From positions 310,001 to 374,000 of the forward strand of contig NZ_CP011132.1 of NCBI RefSeq assembly GCF_000981805.1: DNA of 64,000 bases. The letters are read 5' to 3'. This DNA comes from Citrobacter amalonaticus Y19 (lineage in GTDB: Bacteria; Pseudomonadota; Gammaproteobacteria; Enterobacterales; Enterobacteriaceae). Both the position numbers and the translations under genes were made by a program. The first letter of the stretch is position 1. Every line of letters starts with the position of its first letter. Under the pieces are notes generated by a model. That model searched no databases, was not told where the DNA came from, and saw only the letters and a program-made list of their open reading frames with translations. Below, piece after piece: positions 20,201-28,321 of the stretch.

Positions 20201-21205
20201 GATACCTCTGATGCAGTCCACATCTATCGCCCTGAGGCAGGAAGCTATGCCAGCAACCTGGCGGCAGCGAATACGCTGTTCAATACCCGGTTGCAGGACC
20301 GTCAGGGGGGCTCCTGGTATACCGACCCCGCCACCGGTGAACGTCATATGACCAACCTGTGGTTGCGCACGTCAGGCGGGCGCAACAAGAGCCGGATGTC
20401 TGATGATCAGAATACGTCCTCGTCCAACCGCGTTGTCGTGCAGGTCGGTGGCGCGTTGCTCCATGGCAGTTCGAATGGTACCGATAGCTATCAACTGGGC
20501 GTAATGGCGGGCTATGGTAAGCAGGATAACGATACCCATAACAGCGTGTCAGGCTACGATTCTCGTGGCGAGGTGAGCGGTTACAGTGCCGGTTTGTACG
20601 GAACCTGGTACCAGAACGCCGTCGATAAAACCGGTCTGTATGTCGATTCCTGGGTACTCTATAACTGGTTTGACAATACGGTTAAAGGCGATGAGATTGC
20701 TGACGAGAGCTACAAAAGCAAGGGGCTGACGGCGTCGCTGGAGTCGGGTTACGCTTTCCACATGGGGTCATTCACGACGGCAGGCGACATGGAAAGTAAC
20801 GTCTATCTTCGTCCACAGGCGCAGGTCACCTGGATGGGCGTGAAGGCTAACGACCATACGGAGAAAAACGGCACGCGGGTTCAGGGCCAGGGCGACAACA
20901 ATATTCAGACCCGTCTGGGGATGCGTCTTTACGTCAATGGCAAAAGCGCCGCGGAAAAAGGCGCTGACCGCGAGTTTGAACCCTTCATTGAGGCGAACTG
21001 GATACACAACTCGAAGCAGTATGGCGTCAGAATGAATGACACGAGTACCTCCCTGCAGGGAAGTCGAAACGTCGGTGAGGTGAAAGTGGGCGTTGAGGGA
21101 CGGTTGACCCGGGATCTGAGCGTGTGGGGCAATGTGGCTCAACAAGTGGGTAATAACGGCTTTCACGACACGAGCGGCGTGCTGGGGATAAAATACCAGT
21201 TCTAG
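17285..21205 (+). CDS. Large autotransporter with glycine-rich passenger repeats
   Basis: A 1306-residue type Va autotransporter. The signal peptide ends near residue 26 (PATGA|T). From about residue 75 to 540 the passenger has roughly 14 imperfect repeats of 25-40 residues, each pairing LTITN(S/G)G with I(T/V)GG(E/D/K)G and a glycine-rich tail and often joined by a GIxG or AISG turn. This is a glycine-rich beta-solenoid pattern. A passenger-associated repeat lies near residue 735 (GTLILSAENTYTGSTQI). A 14-residue acidic repeat occurs three times (about 945-985) before the barrel (about 985-1306), which ends KYQF. The barrel is paralogous to that of the minus-strand autotransporter at the window start. 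Function is inferred as adhesion or aggregation. Confidence 0.88.
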   Translation: MQHFNKNRIALLLASVFISSAPATGATIYVDGSFPYTAQSNTGTHGVNGGSEGAGAGYVLSPNLESSAADNSVSVGSGITITGGNGDAGGDGGDGMSGNNATISNSGKIIGGEGSYGVSGIGAGGVGISGTDLSITNSRTGSITGGEGDRYSASGAGISGDRLMITNDGAITGGDGSFGFDGNDGTGGIGGAGISGTDLTIINTYRITGGDGDFSGEGGDAISGSALTITNSGAILGGGGGYGYDGAEGGNAGAGITGSNMVIDNIARGSITGGRGNSGSLGGDAISGSALTITNGGSIVGGEGGYGYGALGGNAGAGISGTGLRITNGGSIVGGEGGFSGGGNGGNAGAGISGSEIILDNLAGGSITGGEGGSGGSNGLGGAGMPTAGGTGILGDNLTITNGGSITGGKGAFAGGDTTSPDGADGGTAISGHNLTISNLAGGTITGGEGHYSGSRNNTNSSSGGNGGVGIFGDSLRINNSGSIVGGKGSYGSNGGADGAGGAAISGSNLAIINNHAITGGAPYRSGGEAGAALSLTGGSNMLTLNTGSTITGDIRLADGATTLQIVSNDATSRAINGNLTVGQAASVTLAEQPIEFSGNASFAEGASLTLGEGVSLKAASLSVGDNASLNANITHWDMQDILLVETTNGITGAFSYNNALVAGMSQPDFAYINAGSRIIQYSLYWNGLDADAHGTFTLDEGRTFDLGVALADNTAHLNPAWDGKSLTKAGEGTLILSAENTYTGSTQISEGMLKTTTANAFANTSGVTVGEEGTLNLNGNSQTVNALDNRGTLLIDDDGVPPSSPLSVMLTGDVTNSGNIILNNSATSAGNTLTINGDYVGNGGNLSLGTVLGGDSSLTDKLVVTGNATGTTYVQVNNENGSGALLHEGIKIIETGSSTADAFVQRGRIVAGSYEYHVKQGTASGSDRNNWYLTSLTDTPDPDDSSDVVDDDRPEPGDSSDVVNDDRPAPGDTSDAVHIYRPEAGSYASNLAAANTLFNTRLQDRQGGSWYTDPATGERHMTNLWLRTSGGRNKSRMSDDQNTSSSNRVVVQVGGALLHGSSNGTDSYQLGVMAGYGKQDNDTHNSVSGYDSRGEVSGYSAGLYGTWYQNAVDKTGLYVDSWVLYNWFDNTVKGDEIADESYKSKGLTASLESGYAFHMGSFTTAGDMESNVYLRPQAQVTWMGVKANDHTEKNGTRVQGQGDNNIQTRLGMRLYVNGKSAAEKGADREFEPFIEANWIHNSKQYGVRMNDTSTSLQGSRNVGEVKVGVEGRLTRDLSVWGNVAQQVGNNGFHDTSGVLGIKYQF
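20117..20242 (+). repeat. 42-bp tandem repeat coding an acidic linker
   Basis: Three in-frame units of 42 bp beginning at 20117, 20159 and 20201 encode DSSDVVDDDRPEPG, DSSDVVNDDRPAPG and a diverged DTSDAVHIYRPEAG. The third unit merges into the conserved start of the barrel (YRPEAGSY), which suggests that the repeats grew by duplicating the linker edge. The copy number could vary between strains. Confidence 0.85.
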
Positions 21206-21222
21206 TCATACGATGTGTCCCC

Positions 21223-21257
21223 CGTCATCCCGGTTTTTCAGCCGGGATGACGTTTTA
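21223..21257 (+). terminator. Rho-independent terminator of the glycine-rich autotransporter
   Basis: A perfect 11-bp stem CGTCATCCCGG / CCGGGATGACG with an 8-base loop, followed by TTTTA, beginning 18 bp after the stop codon. Confidence 0.88.
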
Positions 21258-21530
21258 TCGCTTACCCCACGTCGCGCGGTAAATATTCACTGAAATTTGC
21301 GAATACCTTCTCTGCTCTCACTCTGTTGTATGAACACGCGCGCAGCATTCCCACTTTCGTTTTAGTGCCGGGTGACCAGGCCACTGCCAGAGTATAGATA
21401 ACTCCCTGAACTGGAGGCGTTATGAGCTGGCGACCTTTTCTTTTCCTTATTGTTAATTCATCTCCACTATTAAGCGCACCGCGCGGGCAGTTACGGCTGG
21501 TGTAGGGCCTACGTTATGTTATTTTTGAGA

Positions 21531-21811
21531 AGGGTTCCGTTCGCTTTTTGTTCATTGCTTCTTTGGAACTCACTCACCCGCGAACGTGTTAAGGGCGTTC
21601 TCCGCCACGCCCTTAACAATCCCGGCTCCCGGCAAGGAAAATCGCCACGTCGTGGTCCATTCGCCTTATGCCGTCTGCCTGTCGGGTCGGGGCCGAGCCT
21701 GCATCCCTGCAGGCCGTCCCCTCCGCCCGCATCCCTGCGGGCGGACCCGGTCAGCCGTCAACGGCTCATCGATTTTCACGCCGGACCAACGGCATCGCTT
21801 CGATTCTCTGC
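21531..21811 (+). repeat. Hairpin-rich intergenic element, type A copy 1
   Basis: A 281-bp GC-rich element repeated in reverse orientation at 31092-31372 with only a few substitutions and no length change. Features in order: CGTTCGC, which can pair with GCGAACG about 45 bases later; a 10-bp perfect stem GTTAAGGGCG / CGCCCTTAAC (21588-21617); a 7-bp stem GCCTGCA-TCCC-TGCAGGC (21697-21714); a 9-bp stem CCGCCCGCA-TCCC-TGCGGGCGG (21723-21744); and a short AGCCGT / ACGGCT hairpin. A 108-codon frame crosses it and is also open in copy 2, but it lacks a ribosome site and is probably incidental. I cannot name the family. Confidence 0.8.
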
Positions 21812-21848
21812 CTTTCAGATAGCTTCTTTTCGCTTTGAGTAACAGTGT

Positions 21849-22608
21849 TGTAGGTCTGATAAGCGCAGCGCCATCAGGCATGTCATGACTGAGTTTCAGT
21901 AATTGCCGGATGACGGCTGACGCCTTATCCGGCCTACGGTTGTGCCATTTCGTCGTGCTGTAGGCCTGATAAGCGCAGCGCCATCAGGCATGACATGGCT
22001 GCGTTTCAGTAATTGCCGGATGACGGCTGACGCCTTATCCGGCCTACGGTTGTGCCATTTCGTCGTGTTGTAGGCCTGATAAGCGTAGCGTCATCAGGCA
22101 TGACATGGCTGAGTTTCAGTAATTGCCGGATGACGGCTGGTGCCTTATCCGGCCTACGGTTGTGCCATTTCGTCGTGTTGTAGGCCTGATAAGCGTAGCG
22201 CCATCAGGCATGACATGGTTGAGTTTCAGTAATTGCCGGATGACGGCATAAATGCCTTATCCGGCCTACGGTTGTGCCGTTTCGTCGTGTTGTAGGCCTG
22301 ATAAGCGCAGCGCCATCAGGCGTGTCATGACTGCGTTTCAGTAATTGCCGGATGACGGCATGAATGCCTTATCCGGCCTACGGTTGTGCCGTTTCGTCGT
22401 TTTGTAGGCCTGATAAGCGCAGCGCCATCAGGCATGACATCGCTGAGTTTCAGTAATTGCCGGATGACGGCTGACGCCTTATCCGGCCTATGGTTGTGTT
22501 GTTTCGTCGTGCTGTAGGCCTGATAAGCGCAGCGCCATCAGGCATGACATCGCTGAGTTTCAGTTGCAACTGCCGGATGACGGCATAAATGCCTTATCCG
22601 GCCTACGA
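21849..22608. repeat. Seven-unit tandem BIME array
   Basis: Seven near-identical units start at 21849, 21959, 22069, 22179, 22291, 22403 and 22513 (period 110-112 bp). Each unit has one REP (GTAGGCCTGATAAGCGCAG..GCCATCAGGCA), a linker TGACATGGCTGAGTTTCAGT, a second facing REP (TGCCGGATGACGGC..GCCTTATCCGGCCTACGG) and a spacer TTGTGCCATTTCGTCGT. It fills the convergent gap between the autotransporter and afuC. Known BIMEs bind DNA gyrase, IHF or Pol I; an array this long in a convergent gap could absorb supercoils from both sides. The few differences between units fall mainly in the loops. Confidence 0.92.
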
Positions 22609-22628
22609 TGCTACAAAACAACGAAAGC

Positions 22629-23675
22629 CTACCCCGCATCCGCCAGTACAAACATGCCATACGGGTGGATTTCGAGGAAATACTGCTCGCCAGTATCCGG
22701 TTGCAGGCGAGTGGCATTGACCTGCAACAGAATTTCCTGCCCGTGCCACTCCACCGTCACCTCATACTGTGGCCCCATATAGGCCACATGACGAATCACA
22801 CAGCGCTGACTCTCCTCACCGCGATCGCTTAAGGTAATCGCTTCCGGACGTACGCCCACGGTGCCATTCCCCTGAGAGGCAAAGTGCGCGGGGCGGGGCA
22901 GACGATAGCCGTAGATATCGACCGCGTCCTCGCTGAAATGGGCCGGGAACAGGTTGGCGTCGCCCATGAAGCTGGCCATAAAGCGGGACGCAGGCTGACG
23001 ATAGAGATCCTGCGGCGAACCTATCTGCATGATATGTCCCTTGTTCATCACCAGCACGGTGTCGGAAACCGCAAAGGCTTCGCTTTGATCGTGGGTAACG
23101 TACAGTGAGGTGATATCAAACTGCTTTTGCAGCTCGCGGATCTTATCGCGCATGCTGCGGCGCAGGTTGGCGTCGAGGTTGCTCAGCGGTTCGTCAAACA
23201 GCAGCACCTTCGGTTTAAGGATCAGCGCACGCGCCAGCGCCACGCGCTGCTGTTGGCCGCCGGAGATCTGATCCACATAGCGGTCCTCGAATCCTTCCAG
23301 ATCGACCATCGCCAGCGCCTCTTTCACCCGCGTCTTCACATCGGCACGCGACACGCCCAGCATCTTCAGACCGTAGCCGACGTTTTCTCCCAGCGACATA
23401 TGCGGGAACAGGGCATACGACTGGAACACCATGCAGATATCGCGCTGCTGAATAGAACGATGGGTGACGTCCTCGCCATCAATAAAAATCTGTCCTTCGC
23501 TCGGTTTTTCCAGACCGGCGACCAGGCGCAGAATGGTGGTTTTGCCACAGCCGGACGGGCCGAGCAGCGTCACCATCTGTCCTTGCGGGATGGTGAGATT
23601 GATATTGTCGATGACCGTGTTACTGCCGAATCGTTTGGTGACGTTGCGCAGTTCAACGAAATTTTTCTGACTCAT
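22629..23675 (-). CDS. afuC: AfuC, ATPase of the AfuABC phosphosugar importer
   Basis: ABC ATPase energising uptake by AfuA and AfuB. It has 348 residues from the ATG at 23675 (MSQKNFVELRNVTKRFG); four further codons are open upstream but fall before the ribosome site. Walker A GPSGCGKTT (about 38-46), Q-loop, signature SGGQQQRVALARAL, Walker B VLLFDEPLSNLD, switch His in VTHDQSEAFAVSD, then a C-terminal TOBE-like regulatory domain (about 280-348). Originally named for iron, but AfuABC of C. rodentium and enterohaemorrhagic E. coli was shown to carry hexose phosphates such as glucose-6-phosphate. Confidence 0.93.
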   Translation of the reverse strand: MSQKNFVELRNVTKRFGSNTVIDNINLTIPQGQMVTLLGPSGCGKTTILRLVAGLEKPSEGQIFIDGEDVTHRSIQQRDICMVFQSYALFPHMSLGENVGYGLKMLGVSRADVKTRVKEALAMVDLEGFEDRYVDQISGGQQQRVALARALILKPKVLLFDEPLSNLDANLRRSMRDKIRELQKQFDITSLYVTHDQSEAFAVSDTVLVMNKGHIMQIGSPQDLYRQPASRFMASFMGDANLFPAHFSEDAVDIYGYRLPRPAHFASQGNGTVGVRPEAITLSDRGEESQRCVIRHVAYMGPQYEVTVEWHGQEILLQVNATRLQPDTGEQYFLEIHPYGMFVLADAG

Positions 23676-23686
23676 AGTGCGCTCCA

Positions 23687-25765
23687 TTACGCCTGGTTTT
23701 TGGCTTTGGACCGGGAAATACGCGCTTCCCCAATCAGCCAGTCAAAGATGAAAATAATCGCCAGCATCACCACGATCAGAATCGACCCGTAGGCAATCGC
23801 CACGCCGTATTCGCCGTCTTCCACGCGGTTCAGAATGTAGGCCGTTGCCACACGGGTGTCCGGGGTGACGAGGAAGACAATGGCGCTGACGGTCGTGATG
23901 GCGCGCACGAAGCTGTAGATCAGCGCCGAGAGAATCGCCGGGCGCAGCAGCGGCAGCAGAATATGCGTGATGGTGCGTAAGCTTCCGGCGCGCAGACTGA
24001 GCGAGGCTTCATCCAGTGATTTGTCGATCTGGCCGAGTCCGGCGATCCCGGCGCGAATACCGACCGGCACGTTACGCATCACCATTGAGATAATGACAAT
24101 CGCCGCGGTGCCGGTGAGGTATACCGGGGCGCTGTTAAAGGCGAGGATGTAGGATACGCCCGCCACAGTGCCCGGTACGGCAAAGCACAGCATGGTGGTG
24201 AACTCGATGGTCTTTTTGCCTTTGAACTGCTGGCGCACCACAACCCAGGCAATCAGCAGGCCGAAGGCGGCGGTGATTGGCGCGGCAATTCCGGCATACA
24301 GCAGGGTATCGAGCAGCGAAGGCCAGGCACCGTCGCTCATCCCCTGACCAAACAGCTTGATGAAGTTATCCAGCGTCAGGGTGTAGTCCACGCCCCAGTT
24401 CACGGTGAAACTGCCGTAGAAAATACTGCCGTAGAGCAGGGCGTTAAAGGCAATCCATATCGCCAGGATCGCCACCACGCTCCAGACCAGAGTGACCGGC
24501 AGCGGCTGCACGTCGCCACGGTATGATTTCCCGGAGACGGTGACGTAAGAGCGCTTGCCAATCCACATATACTGTACGCAGAACACCAGCAGCGAGAACA
24601 GCAACAGGAAGGCGCCCAGCGTACTGGCAGCCTGGTAATCGAGCTGTGAACCGGTGATGTAGAAGTAAATTTGCGTCGCCAGCACGTCGAAGTTACCGCC
24701 GAGCACCAGTGGGTTACTGAAGTCAGCCAGCGACTGGACAATAACAATTAAGAACGCATTCGCCAGCGCCGGTTTAAGCAGCGGGACAAACACGCCGTTA
24801 AACGTCTGCCAGCGACTGGCGCGCAGGGTGTATGACGCTTCTTCCAGCGACGGGTGAATGGTTTTGATCGCGCCGTCAAGGATCATAAACGCCATTGGGG
24901 TAAACGCCAGCACCTGCGCCAGCCAGATACCGGTAAACCCGTACAGCCAGTTGGTATTGGTCAGCCCGAACCACTCCACCATCAGTTCGGTTACGTAGCC
25001 AGAACGGCCCATCATCAGCGTAACGCCCAGCCCCACGACAAACGGCGGCGTGACGATCGGCAGGATTGAGAAGATACGGCCGATAACGGCGCTGCGTTGG
25101 GCGATACGGGTGGTGTAAATCGCCAGCACCAGGCCGAAGAAGGTGCAGCCGACGCCCACGGCAATTGACAGGGCGATCGAGTTGAGGATCACCTGAATGA
25201 TATGCGCCTGAGACAGCACATTCATAAACGCCAGCGGCGCGAATGCTCCGGCGTCGTTGGTGAACATGGGGATGAAAATGGCAATGCTCGGCCAGACGAT
25301 AAAGATGCCGATGAGCGCCACGATAGTGACCAGCGAGCCGATCACAAACCGGTCGCCGCCCAGCCATTCGAGGCGGGTCAGCGCCAGGGTCATGATCGCG
25401 CCCAGTGCGACAAATAGCACGATGGTGGCGTAGCCTAAACCACGTCCTTCAACGGTCGCGCTGATGACGATAAAGGCGATGCACAAAAACGCCCAACTGG
25501 CGTCGAGGTAGTGGCGGCTACGCTGTTCGCGTCTGGCTTCGTGGAACGGACGAACCAGTAGCAGGCTCGGCAGCAGATACCATAGCCAACTGATATTGAA
25601 CTGTGACCAGCCGTAGGCCTCGAGGATTTCATCGCCCGTGGACTCCAGCAGACCGTAATCCAGGCTCCAGCTCGGCAACAGGACGAATGCCAGCCAGCCG
25701 AGTAAAACCCAAAGGAATATCGCATCCCGCTTTTTCACGGGATGGAGTGCAAGTGTGTGTGACAT
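23687..25765 (-). CDS. afuB: AfuB, fused permease of the AfuABC importer
   Basis: Inner-membrane permease of 692 residues in which two permease halves are fused. The N-terminal half carries the ABC coupling motif EEASYTLRASRWQTFNGVFVP (near residue 325) and the C-terminal half DEASLSLRAGSLRTITHILLP (near 610); both contact AfuC. About 16 hydrophobic segments are visible, four of them before the first permease domain. I begin at the ATG at 25765 (MSHTLALHPVKKRD), because the 19 codons upstream translate REP DNA. The afuC start lies 11 bp downstream of its stop. Confidence 0.93.
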   Translation of the reverse strand: MSHTLALHPVKKRDAIFLWVLLGWLAFVLLPSWSLDYGLLESTGDEILEAYGWSQFNISWLWYLLPSLLLVRPFHEARREQRSRHYLDASWAFLCIAFIVISATVEGRGLGYATIVLFVALGAIMTLALTRLEWLGGDRFVIGSLVTIVALIGIFIVWPSIAIFIPMFTNDAGAFAPLAFMNVLSQAHIIQVILNSIALSIAVGVGCTFFGLVLAIYTTRIAQRSAVIGRIFSILPIVTPPFVVGLGVTLMMGRSGYVTELMVEWFGLTNTNWLYGFTGIWLAQVLAFTPMAFMILDGAIKTIHPSLEEASYTLRASRWQTFNGVFVPLLKPALANAFLIVIVQSLADFSNPLVLGGNFDVLATQIYFYITGSQLDYQAASTLGAFLLLFSLLVFCVQYMWIGKRSYVTVSGKSYRGDVQPLPVTLVWSVVAILAIWIAFNALLYGSIFYGSFTVNWGVDYTLTLDNFIKLFGQGMSDGAWPSLLDTLLYAGIAAPITAAFGLLIAWVVVRQQFKGKKTIEFTTMLCFAVPGTVAGVSYILAFNSAPVYLTGTAAIVIISMVMRNVPVGIRAGIAGLGQIDKSLDEASLSLRAGSLRTITHILLPLLRPAILSALIYSFVRAITTVSAIVFLVTPDTRVATAYILNRVEDGEYGVAIAYGSILIVVMLAIIFIFDWLIGEARISRSKAKNQA

Positions 25766-25790
25766 ACGTTTTCCGGTGTTCAATCCCGAA

Positions 25791-25872
25791 CAGGCCGGAT
25801 AAGCGTGAGCGCCATCCGGCATTCAGGGTGACGATGATTGCCGGGTGGCGGCATTGCCTTACCCGGCCTACG
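25791..25872. repeat. BIME between afuA and afuB
   Basis: Two REP sequences (CAGGCCGGATAAGCGTGAG..GCCATCCGGCA and TGCCGGGTGGCGGC..GCCTTACCCGGCCTACG). In the transcript they lie between the binding-protein and permease cistrons, a usual way to keep the binding protein in excess. Confidence 0.85.
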
Positions 25873-25904
25873 TAACCTTAACGTCAGGAAGTCATCGTGT
25901 GGGT

Positions 25905-26936
25905 TTATTTACCCATCTTCACTTCGCTAACCCATTTATTGATCAACGCCTTACGGACGTCAGTTGAGCCGTATTTATCCATGTCGTAGTTGATAAGCTT
26001 CAGGTCGTCGAGTTTCAGCGAGTTCGGCGAGGTTTCGGCGGTGGTGTTGGTCAGGATCTGATAGGACTTGCCTTTCTTCCACGCCAGCTCCTGTGCGTCT
26101 TTCGACAGTACCCAGTCGACGAACAGTTTGGCGTTGTCGAGGTTGCGCGCCCCTTTCAGGATGCTGACGCCGCCGATCTCATAGCCGGTACCTTCACACG
26201 GAGAAATCAGCTCCAGCGGCGCGCCCTGTTCTTTTTCCAGCGAGTAGTCGTGCAGGAAGCCGATGCCGATGGCCGTTTCACCACGCGCGGCGTTACGTGC
26301 CGGGGCAATACCGGATTTGGTGTACTGTGAGACGTTGGCGTTCAGCTGTTTCAGGTAATCAAAGGCCTGATCTTCACCCCACAGTTGGGCGAACGTTGCC
26401 AGTGCGGTGTAGGCCGTGCCGGAGCTTTGCGGATCGGCAATCTGAATTTCGCCTTTGTATTCCGGTTTGGTCAGATCTTTCCAGCATTTCGGCACCGGCA
26501 GGTTTTTCTCTTTCAGGCGCTGGGTGTTGACGCCGAAGCCGAGGATCCCCACGTAGACCGCCGATGAGAGGTTGCCCTTCACTTTCGCTGGATCGCGGAA
26601 TTTTTCCATCACCTGTTCCAGGTTCGGGGATTTGTACGGCTGCAGCAGACCCATTTCACCGGCCTGTGACTGCGGGTCCAGCGTGCCGCCGTACCAGACG
26701 TCAGCCTGCGGGTTTTTCTTCTCGGCATCGACCTTCGCCAGCGTGCTGCCGGAACCGTTGCGGATAAACGACGTTTTCACGTCATATTTTTCGCCAAAGG
26801 CTTTGGTTTCCGCTTCGCACATCTCGTTGGTGGCGCTGCAATACACCACCAGACGACCTTTGGCGTGCGCCGCGCCCGATAAGGTCGCCAGCGCAACGGC
26901 GGAGGCAATCAGAGTAGAGGTAAGGGTCATTTTCAT
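25905..26936 (-). CDS. afuA: AfuA, periplasmic phosphosugar-binding protein
   Basis: Extracellular solute-binding protein of 343 residues with a signal peptide cleaved near residue 25 (GAAHA|KG). It belongs to the Fbp-like type of periplasmic binding protein (VYCSATNEMCEAETKAFGEKYDV at the start of the mature chain). The AfuA of Actinobacillus and C. rodentium binds glucose-6-phosphate, fructose-6-phosphate and sedoheptulose-7-phosphate rather than iron; the neighbouring UhpABC-like genes support that ligand here. The ATG overlaps the stop of the upstream UhpC-like gene in ATGA. An ATG two codons inside is an alternative start. Confidence 0.93.
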   Translation of the reverse strand: MKMTLTSTLIASAVALATLSGAAHAKGRLVVYCSATNEMCEAETKAFGEKYDVKTSFIRNGSGSTLAKVDAEKKNPQADVWYGGTLDPQSQAGEMGLLQPYKSPNLEQVMEKFRDPAKVKGNLSSAVYVGILGFGVNTQRLKEKNLPVPKCWKDLTKPEYKGEIQIADPQSSGTAYTALATFAQLWGEDQAFDYLKQLNANVSQYTKSGIAPARNAARGETAIGIGFLHDYSLEKEQGAPLELISPCEGTGYEIGGVSILKGARNLDNAKLFVDWVLSKDAQELAWKKGKSYQILTNTTAETSPNSLKLDDLKLINYDMDKYGSTDVRKALINKWVSEVKMGK

Positions 26937-28237
26937 TGTTTTATCCTTTGACTGAGAGTGGTGGTGATGCCCGCCATCAGCAGCGGCATCAGCAGTAAAC
27001 CCATAAGTACCGCGACGACCGAGAGCAAACTGAACATTCCCGACCAGCCGTAGCGTTCAATGACCAGCGACAGAGGCCAGCCCGCCAGCGCTGCCCCCAG
27101 ATAGGCGAACAGGCCGAGAAAACCCGTGATTGAACCTGCCGCCGCTTTGTGTCCACATTCCACCGCCGCCAGGCCAATCAACATTTGTGGGCCAAAGACA
27201 AAAAAGCCCACCGTAAAGAAACAGACTGCCAGCAGGGCGTAATGATGAACCGGCGCCAGCCATAACGCGGCGACGGAGACCATCAGTCCCAGCGTAAACA
27301 GCAAAATCATTGGCGCCCGCTGACCGCTAAACAGCAGGTCCGAACCCCAGCCGGCAAACAGCGCGCCGAGGAGTCCGCCGACTTCAAACAGCATCACCGT
27401 GGCGTTGGCGCTGAGCAGGTTGACGCCGTGACTTTCCGTCAGCCAGATGTTGCCCCAGTCGTTGAGCGCAATGCGGATCAGATAGACCAGCACATACGAA
27501 ACGCCCAGCAGCCAGATCATCGGGTTTTTCAGCATCGTGGTACGCAGCATTTGCCACAGCCCCATCGGCGGGCTCTGCTGCTCCTGGCGCAGTTCCAGCG
27601 GATCGTTACGCCAGTGGCCGACGGACGGTAACCCCTCTTCCTGGGGCGTGCCTTTCAGTTGCAGCGTTAACCAGACTCCCAGAGCCATGCTGATTACCCC
27701 TGGCATCAGCATCGCGGCCTGCCAGCCCCACCAGTGAGCGGCGAAGGCGCTAATGAGCGGGATAATCGCCCCGCCAATGTTGATAGACATATTCCAGCAG
27801 CCCCACCAGAAACCGCGTTCGTTGCGCGAGTACCAGTGGGTCAGCAGGCGAGCGCAGGGAGGCCATCCCCAGCCCTGAAAAAATCCGTTGAGCGTCCAGA
27901 CCGCCAGCAGCAGCGTCAGCGACTCGCCAAAGGCAAACACCACGTTCAGCAGGCCGGTCGCGAACAGGCCAACGCCCATAAACCCACGCTGTCCGTGGCT
28001 GTCATGCCACAGCCCGGCGGTAAATTTCGACAGGCCGTAGGTCAGATAAAACAGGGAACCCAGCAGCCCAATGTCGCTTTTATCCAGCCCAAGATCGGTT
28101 TGCAGCGCTGGCAGCACGTAGTTCACGCTTTTACGCGTCAGATAAAACGCGGCGTAACCGATAACCATGCACATCAGCAGTCGCGGACGCAGCGTGCGGT
28201 AACGTTGATTGATTTCAGTTGCTGCGCCTGCGTGCAT
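26933..28237 (-). CDS. UhpC-like MFS hexose-phosphate sensor/transporter
   Basis: A 434-residue member of the organophosphate:phosphate antiporter family with about 12 membrane segments. Family motifs are visible: YAAFYLTRKSVNYVLPAL in helix 1, the loop DSHGQRGFMGVGLF, FFQGWGWPPCARLLTHWYSRNERG and WNMSINIGG. This matches UhpC, which senses external glucose-6-phosphate and signals to UhpB. Its place beside a histidine kinase and response regulator argues for a sensor role. Coupling to afuA by a 4-bp overlap is noteworthy, since the sensor and the importer are then made from one message. Confidence 0.88.
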   Translation of the reverse strand: MHAGAATEINQRYRTLRPRLLMCMVIGYAAFYLTRKSVNYVLPALQTDLGLDKSDIGLLGSLFYLTYGLSKFTAGLWHDSHGQRGFMGVGLFATGLLNVVFAFGESLTLLLAVWTLNGFFQGWGWPPCARLLTHWYSRNERGFWWGCWNMSINIGGAIIPLISAFAAHWWGWQAAMLMPGVISMALGVWLTLQLKGTPQEEGLPSVGHWRNDPLELRQEQQSPPMGLWQMLRTTMLKNPMIWLLGVSYVLVYLIRIALNDWGNIWLTESHGVNLLSANATVMLFEVGGLLGALFAGWGSDLLFSGQRAPMILLFTLGLMVSVAALWLAPVHHYALLAVCFFTVGFFVFGPQMLIGLAAVECGHKAAAGSITGFLGLFAYLGAALAGWPLSLVIERYGWSGMFSLLSVVAVLMGLLLMPLLMAGITTTLSQRIKQ

Positions 28238-28321
28238 AGCCGTCTCCGTTTTGCTGACTATAAGAAAGAGAAATCAAAAGGGGATGAGAGAAAGTCCGGA
28301 GTGACTAAGACTTTTTCCTGG

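Noticed and set aside
21516..21842. Plus-strand 108-codon frame, also open as 113 codons in the inverted copy at 31.0-31.4 kb
   Set aside because: The two copies of the element are almost identical DNA, so a shared frame is not independent evidence. There is no start signal, and the type B element does not keep the full frame.
21849..22608. Possible CRISPR array
   Set aside because: The units are identical throughout, with no unique spacers, and each contains two REP palindromes. No cas gene is present.
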